Source: a virus | Direction: 5' to 3' (one strand) | DNA length: 43,528 bases | Virus record (IMG/VR): IMGVR_UViG_3300045922_000161 | Span: 1 to 43,528 of that record | Part shown: in pieces, positions 41,035 to 43,528 of the stretch | Numbering within the stretch: position 1 is the stretch's first letter | How the letters are laid out: each line of letters begins with the position of its first letter | Position numbers and translations under genes: made by a program | Notes under the pieces: model-generated | What the model saw: the letters and a program-made list of their open reading frames with translations, nothing else | The model's database searches: none | Told to the model about the DNA's origin: nothing

Positions 41035-41371
41035 CGTCAACCAGCTTCTTGATCCGGGACGCTCGGATAGGTCCGGCCAGCAGCTGTAGCAGCTGGTCAA
41101 CCTTCTTCTCGGTCTGCTCCGTGCGCGCCAGCACGACCGCCAAGGTCTTCTCGACCTCGATCAGGCGGTCGCTGGTTATCCCGGTTATCTTGTCGCGCTC
41201 CGCGCTGCGTTCACGCGCCATCTCGATGTCCTTCCGCATAGCCGCCAGAACGTGCATGACGCGGCTGTAGGCGAAAGCTGCGGCGAACGCCGCCGAGACG
41301 ATGGCGACCAGCGCGGCCATGACCGTGCCCAAAGAAATATCCGGAACCGAAGTCGGATCAAAGCGAAACAT
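41024..41371 (-). CDS. Membrane protein with coiled coil in the lysis cassette
   Basis: This 115-residue protein has one membrane helix (about 14-36, LGTVMAALVAIVSAAFAAAFAY) and then a long charged helix (about 45-105) with the heptad-like DRLIEVEKTLAVVLARTEQTEKKVDQLLQLL. It precedes the putative holin and overlaps it. It could be an antiholin or a second holin-like component; it could also be a structural anchor. The function is not settled by the sequence. Confidence 0.65.
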   Translation of the reverse strand: MFRFDPTSVPDISLGTVMAALVAIVSAAFAAAFAYSRVMHVLAAMRKDIEMARERSAERDKITGITSDRLIEVEKTLAVVLARTEQTEKKVDQLLQLLAGPIRASRIKKLVDDEE

Positions 41372-41381
41372 CTGCTACACT

Positions 41382-42365
41382 TCAGATTGTGGCGAAACCG
41401 CGACGCATCAGACGGATCGTCCCTTGGTTGAACTGACCGCCCCCGGTAGGAGACTGCACGGTGCCCCACGAAAACCGGACGCGTCGGATGGTATAGGGGT
41501 CGTTGCGCGTCAGTCCAGTGACTTGATCGGGCAGCGCAGCCACGCCCGAGCCGCGAAGAAGGGCATCGGAATGGGGCGGCGCCCCGCTGCCAAAGGAGTA
41601 TGCCAATGGCGCACCGCCGATGAATATGTCCTCGGCGCGGGCGACGTGAAGCCGCTTGGGCAGGCGCGGGTTCGGGATCAGCAGGCGCGCGGTGATGTGC
41701 GCGGCTGCCGGTTGCAGGGCGTTGTAGGTTTGCCCGAAATTGCCGTGCTCGTTCTCAATCGGGATGGTCGGGGCCGCGATGACCGGGAACCGGGGCAGCC
41801 AGTTGTTCGCGGACCCACTCTCGAACTGTATCTCCAACCTCTTCAAGGCTGTGGCCGTGGACCGCAGGCTGTCGATCAGAAACATGTATTCGAACCCGTC
41901 CTCGAAGACGGGCGAGGTGATCTGGGCGGTGAGGCCGTTGACGCCAAAGTCATACATCAGGGCCGTGCCGACTTGCACCCAGCCGCCGCTGCCGCCCGTG
42001 CCCGTGCCGCCGCCCAGTGCGGCAATAGCCTGCGCGACCCGCAACGGGGTCATCAGTTTGGTGTTCGAGATGCCCGCCTCGGCCTCGGTCTGCGTGGCGA
42101 TGTCGGGCGAGATAGTCGGGTTCCCTGCCGCACCGGTCGGGTTGGTGATCGTCAGGCCCGCGCCCACCGCCAGTGACCGGGTGGCGCCGCCGTTGCCCGT
42201 CTCGACGACCACCCCGGCGGTCGGCGTGCCCGAGCCGTTGCGGATGCGGGTGCCAACCTGCGCGACGGTCACCCGGCGGGACGTGCCGCCGTCGTTGACC
42301 TCAAGCTGCATCGCGTCGTTCGCGGAGAGTGCGACGGGCAGGTCAGAAATGCGAACGTCAGGCAT
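41382..42365 (-). CDS. Tail fiber/receptor-type protein
   Basis: This 327-residue protein starts MPDVRISDLPVALSANDAMQLEV-like, a start common in phage tail fibers (V-R-I-S-D-L-P). It is followed by a Gly/Thr-rich beta region (GAGLTITNPTGAAGNPTISPDIATQTEAEAG, as separate segments), the LMTPLRVAQAIAAL motif near 105-120 and a Gly-rich linker (GGGTGTGGSGG). The C-terminal 190 residues are beta-rich and end in GGGQFNQGTIRLMRRGFATI. It probably belongs to the distal tail. It lies between the repeat protein and the lysis genes. Confidence 0.75.
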   Translation of the reverse strand: MPDVRISDLPVALSANDAMQLEVNDGGTSRRVTVAQVGTRIRNGSGTPTAGVVVETGNGGATRSLAVGAGLTITNPTGAAGNPTISPDIATQTEAEAGISNTKLMTPLRVAQAIAALGGGTGTGGSGGWVQVGTALMYDFGVNGLTAQITSPVFEDGFEYMFLIDSLRSTATALKRLEIQFESGSANNWLPRFPVIAAPTIPIENEHGNFGQTYNALQPAAAHITARLLIPNPRLPKRLHVARAEDIFIGGAPLAYSFGSGAPPHSDALLRGSGVAALPDQVTGLTRNDPYTIRRVRFSWGTVQSPTGGGQFNQGTIRLMRRGFATI

Positions 42366-42380
42366 GGCTGCTCCTGTCTA

Positions 42381-42956
42381 TCACGAACCCGGCGGTTTCG
42401 GCTCCATGGGATACATCTGACCCCACACGGTCGCAATCCGCTTGGCGAACGCTTCATCGACCAAATGCCAGATGGCCGCGCTGTCCGCCAACCGGCGGTC
42501 GCCGGCCTCGGTGACACGGGGGTTCCTCTCTTCGGTGACCCGCTTGCCGCCCAAGCAGCCGTAGGGAACCACGGCCACCCAGTCGCCCGCCTGCGTCCGA
42601 TACCACATGCCGCGCAACGGCCAGCGCAACTCGACGCCGGCGCCGACCGCTTTCGTGACCCGCACCGCGTCGGCAGGCATCCGAACGGCGTAGGCCAAGG
42701 CTTTCGTGACCTGCACCGCACTGGCAAGCGGCAGCGGAACGGCGTAGGCCACGGCCTTCGTAACCTGCACCGCGCCGGCAGGCATTCGGACGGCGTAGGC
42801 CACAGCCTTCGTAGTCTGCACCGTGCTGGCGGACGGCAGCGGGACAGCGTAGGCCGCAGCCTTCGTTACGAGCACCTCGTTCGCAGCCGGTTCCGACGGA
42901 CCGGGGGTCTGTTGGACAGTGTAGCCTACAGCTTTGGTGATCCTGATCTCGGTCAT
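42381..42956 (-). CDS. Tandem-repeat tail-region protein
   Basis: This 191-residue protein has five to six repeats of about 17-18 residues in its first 105 residues, each opening V-T-K-A-x-A-Y-A-V. Two forms alternate: one continues PLP-x-A-S-x-V-Q, the other RMPA-x-A-V-Q/R. The unique C-terminal part (WPLRGMWYRTQAGDWVAVV...) ends in a helix-rich stretch. Alternating short beta repeats suggest a fibrous or solenoid element of the tail. The family is not recognised. ATG 42956 overlaps the upstream stop (ATGA). Confidence 0.7.
   Translation of the reverse strand: MTEIRITKAVGYTVQQTPGPSEPAANEVLVTKAAAYAVPLPSASTVQTTKAVAYAVRMPAGAVQVTKAVAYAVPLPLASAVQVTKALAYAVRMPADAVRVTKAVGAGVELRWPLRGMWYRTQAGDWVAVVPYGCLGGKRVTEERNPRVTEAGDRRLADSAAIWHLVDEAFAKRIATVWGQMYPMEPKPPGS
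42685..42856. repeat. Coding tandem repeats with alternating 54/51-bp period
   Basis: ACGGCGTAGGCCA starts at 42685, 42739 and 42790, with a variant (ACAGCGTAGGCCG) at 42844. The spacings 54, 51 and 54 show a 105-base super-unit, so the array grew by duplicating a pair of repeats. Confidence 0.85.
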
Positions 42957-43528
42957 GTCACCACGCGAGCCCCGAGGGTGTCGGAACCGCCAGCGCCTAT
43001 GTCACTGATGGTCCACGCGGCGCCCGTGACCGGGTTGGTGTGCATGATCAGCTGGTGCCCGGTGTAGGTCGTTGTGAGCTGTCGCCGCGCTCCGGCGTAG
43101 TTGGTCCCGCTTCGGCGCACCAGCGGCACCAGCCCCTCGACCGGGCTGGACGACTGAAACCGGGCGCGGCAGGACACAATGACCGCCGACAGGTAATAGT
43201 TGGGGTAGCTGGGGGGCCGATCACTACTCAACTGGGGCGGCGCGACGAACTGCTCACCGTCCACGTCCCCGGCAATGTGGCTCTCGTCCGAGTTGGTGCT
43301 GGACCCTGTAATGTTGGAGAACGTCCCCGACATGGTGTGAACGGTGGGGGAGGTGCTGAAACTGAGAGTGTTCACCCGCGCGTGGATCGTGCACTCGTCC
43401 GATATGACTATCTCGGCGATGGTGCCCGTCCGCACCCCCGCGTTCCGGTGACTGACCGGCGACCAACGGGCCAGCGCGGCGCCGGTCGCACCGTTGGTCA
43501 GCGTGGCCCCGGTGAAACGGTAGAACCG
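42953..43528 (-). CDS. Lectin-like tail protein 2, C-terminal part (gene crosses the window edge)
   Basis: This is the 3' part of the gene whose start lies at 586. The fragment carries residues 154-344 of the 344-residue protein; residues 154-195 are encoded in both terminal copies. Visible segments are TGTIAEIVISDECTIHARV, TVHTMSGTFSNITGSSTNSDE-type Ser/Thr-rich beta strands, YYLSAVIVSCRARF and TGHQLIMHTNPVTGAAWTISDIG. The stop overlaps the start of the repeat protein gene. The role is given with the N-terminal part. Confidence 0.75.
   Translation of the reverse strand, partial: RFYRFTGATLTNGATGAALARWSPVSHRNAGVRTGTIAEIVISDECTIHARVNTLSFSTSPTVHTMSGTFSNITGSSTNSDESHIAGDVDGEQFVAPPQLSSDRPPSYPNYYLSAVIVSCRARFQSSSPVEGLVPLVRRSGTNYAGARRQLTTTYTGHQLIMHTNPVTGAAWTISDIGAGGSDTLGARVVT
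43402..43528. repeat. Right copy of 127-bp terminal direct repeat
   Basis: Identical to 1-127. It should be removed once when the genome is closed; otherwise the lectin-like tail gene appears as two broken genes. Confidence 0.93.

Overview
The window is one complete circularly assembled genome of a tailed phage with short-tail (podovirus) architecture. The last 127 bases (43402-43528) repeat the first 127 exactly, inside one reading frame, so the unique circle is 43,401 bp and the window edge cuts a tail gene. The DNA is GC-rich (by eye about two thirds G+C; not computed). There is no rRNA, tRNA, CRISPR, integrase, reverse transcriptase or phage RNA polymerase. That suggests a strictly lytic or integrase-less phage that uses host RNA polymerase. 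The head and tail genes have the order and sequence character of the Bordetella BPP-1-like podoviruses. The host is probably a high-GC proteobacterium, plausibly an alphaproteobacterium (weak inference).

Late block, all on the minus strand and read from 28317 down through position 1 and around the circle to 39884: small terminase, large terminase interrupted by a class 3-type intein in its P-loop, a Pro-rich small protein, portal, Bbp19-like protein, scaffold, major capsid, capsid cement protein, a small head protein, two tail tubular proteins, a GNAT-like gp13-type protein, a gp14-type internal protein, a 1160-residue ejection protein with an M15-like peptidase and a lysozyme-like domain, a giant 3432-residue polyvalent protein (nearly a quarter of the genome), a T7-type fiber adaptor, two tandem lectin-like tail proteins, a tandem-repeat protein, another tail protein, and the lysis cassette (coiled-coil membrane protein, holin, SAR-type endolysin, overlapping Rz/Rz1-type spanins). 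Many neighbours overlap by ATGA or GTGA, so translational coupling looks general.

Accessory islet, 28.3-29.96 kb: two orphan plus-strand genes, each with its own control signals, flank a 645-bp AT-rich non-coding stretch full of direct and inverted repeats. This stretch is the best candidate for a replication origin or early control region and holds the best sigma70-type promoter I see.

Replication block: on the minus strand lie a VRR-NUC nuclease, a family A DNA polymerase, a small helical protein and a primase-polymerase/SF3-like helicase. Divergent from these, on the plus strand (35398-39879), lie a ribbon-helix-helix regulator, a Cas4/RecB-like DUF2800 nuclease with four candidate Fe-S cysteines, a possible DNA-binding protein with an acidic (Pro-Glu)n tail, two small unknowns, an SNF2-type helicase and a DUF6378-like protein. 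The 50-bp divergent gap holds a promoter-like sequence with an operator-like dyad at its expected start site.
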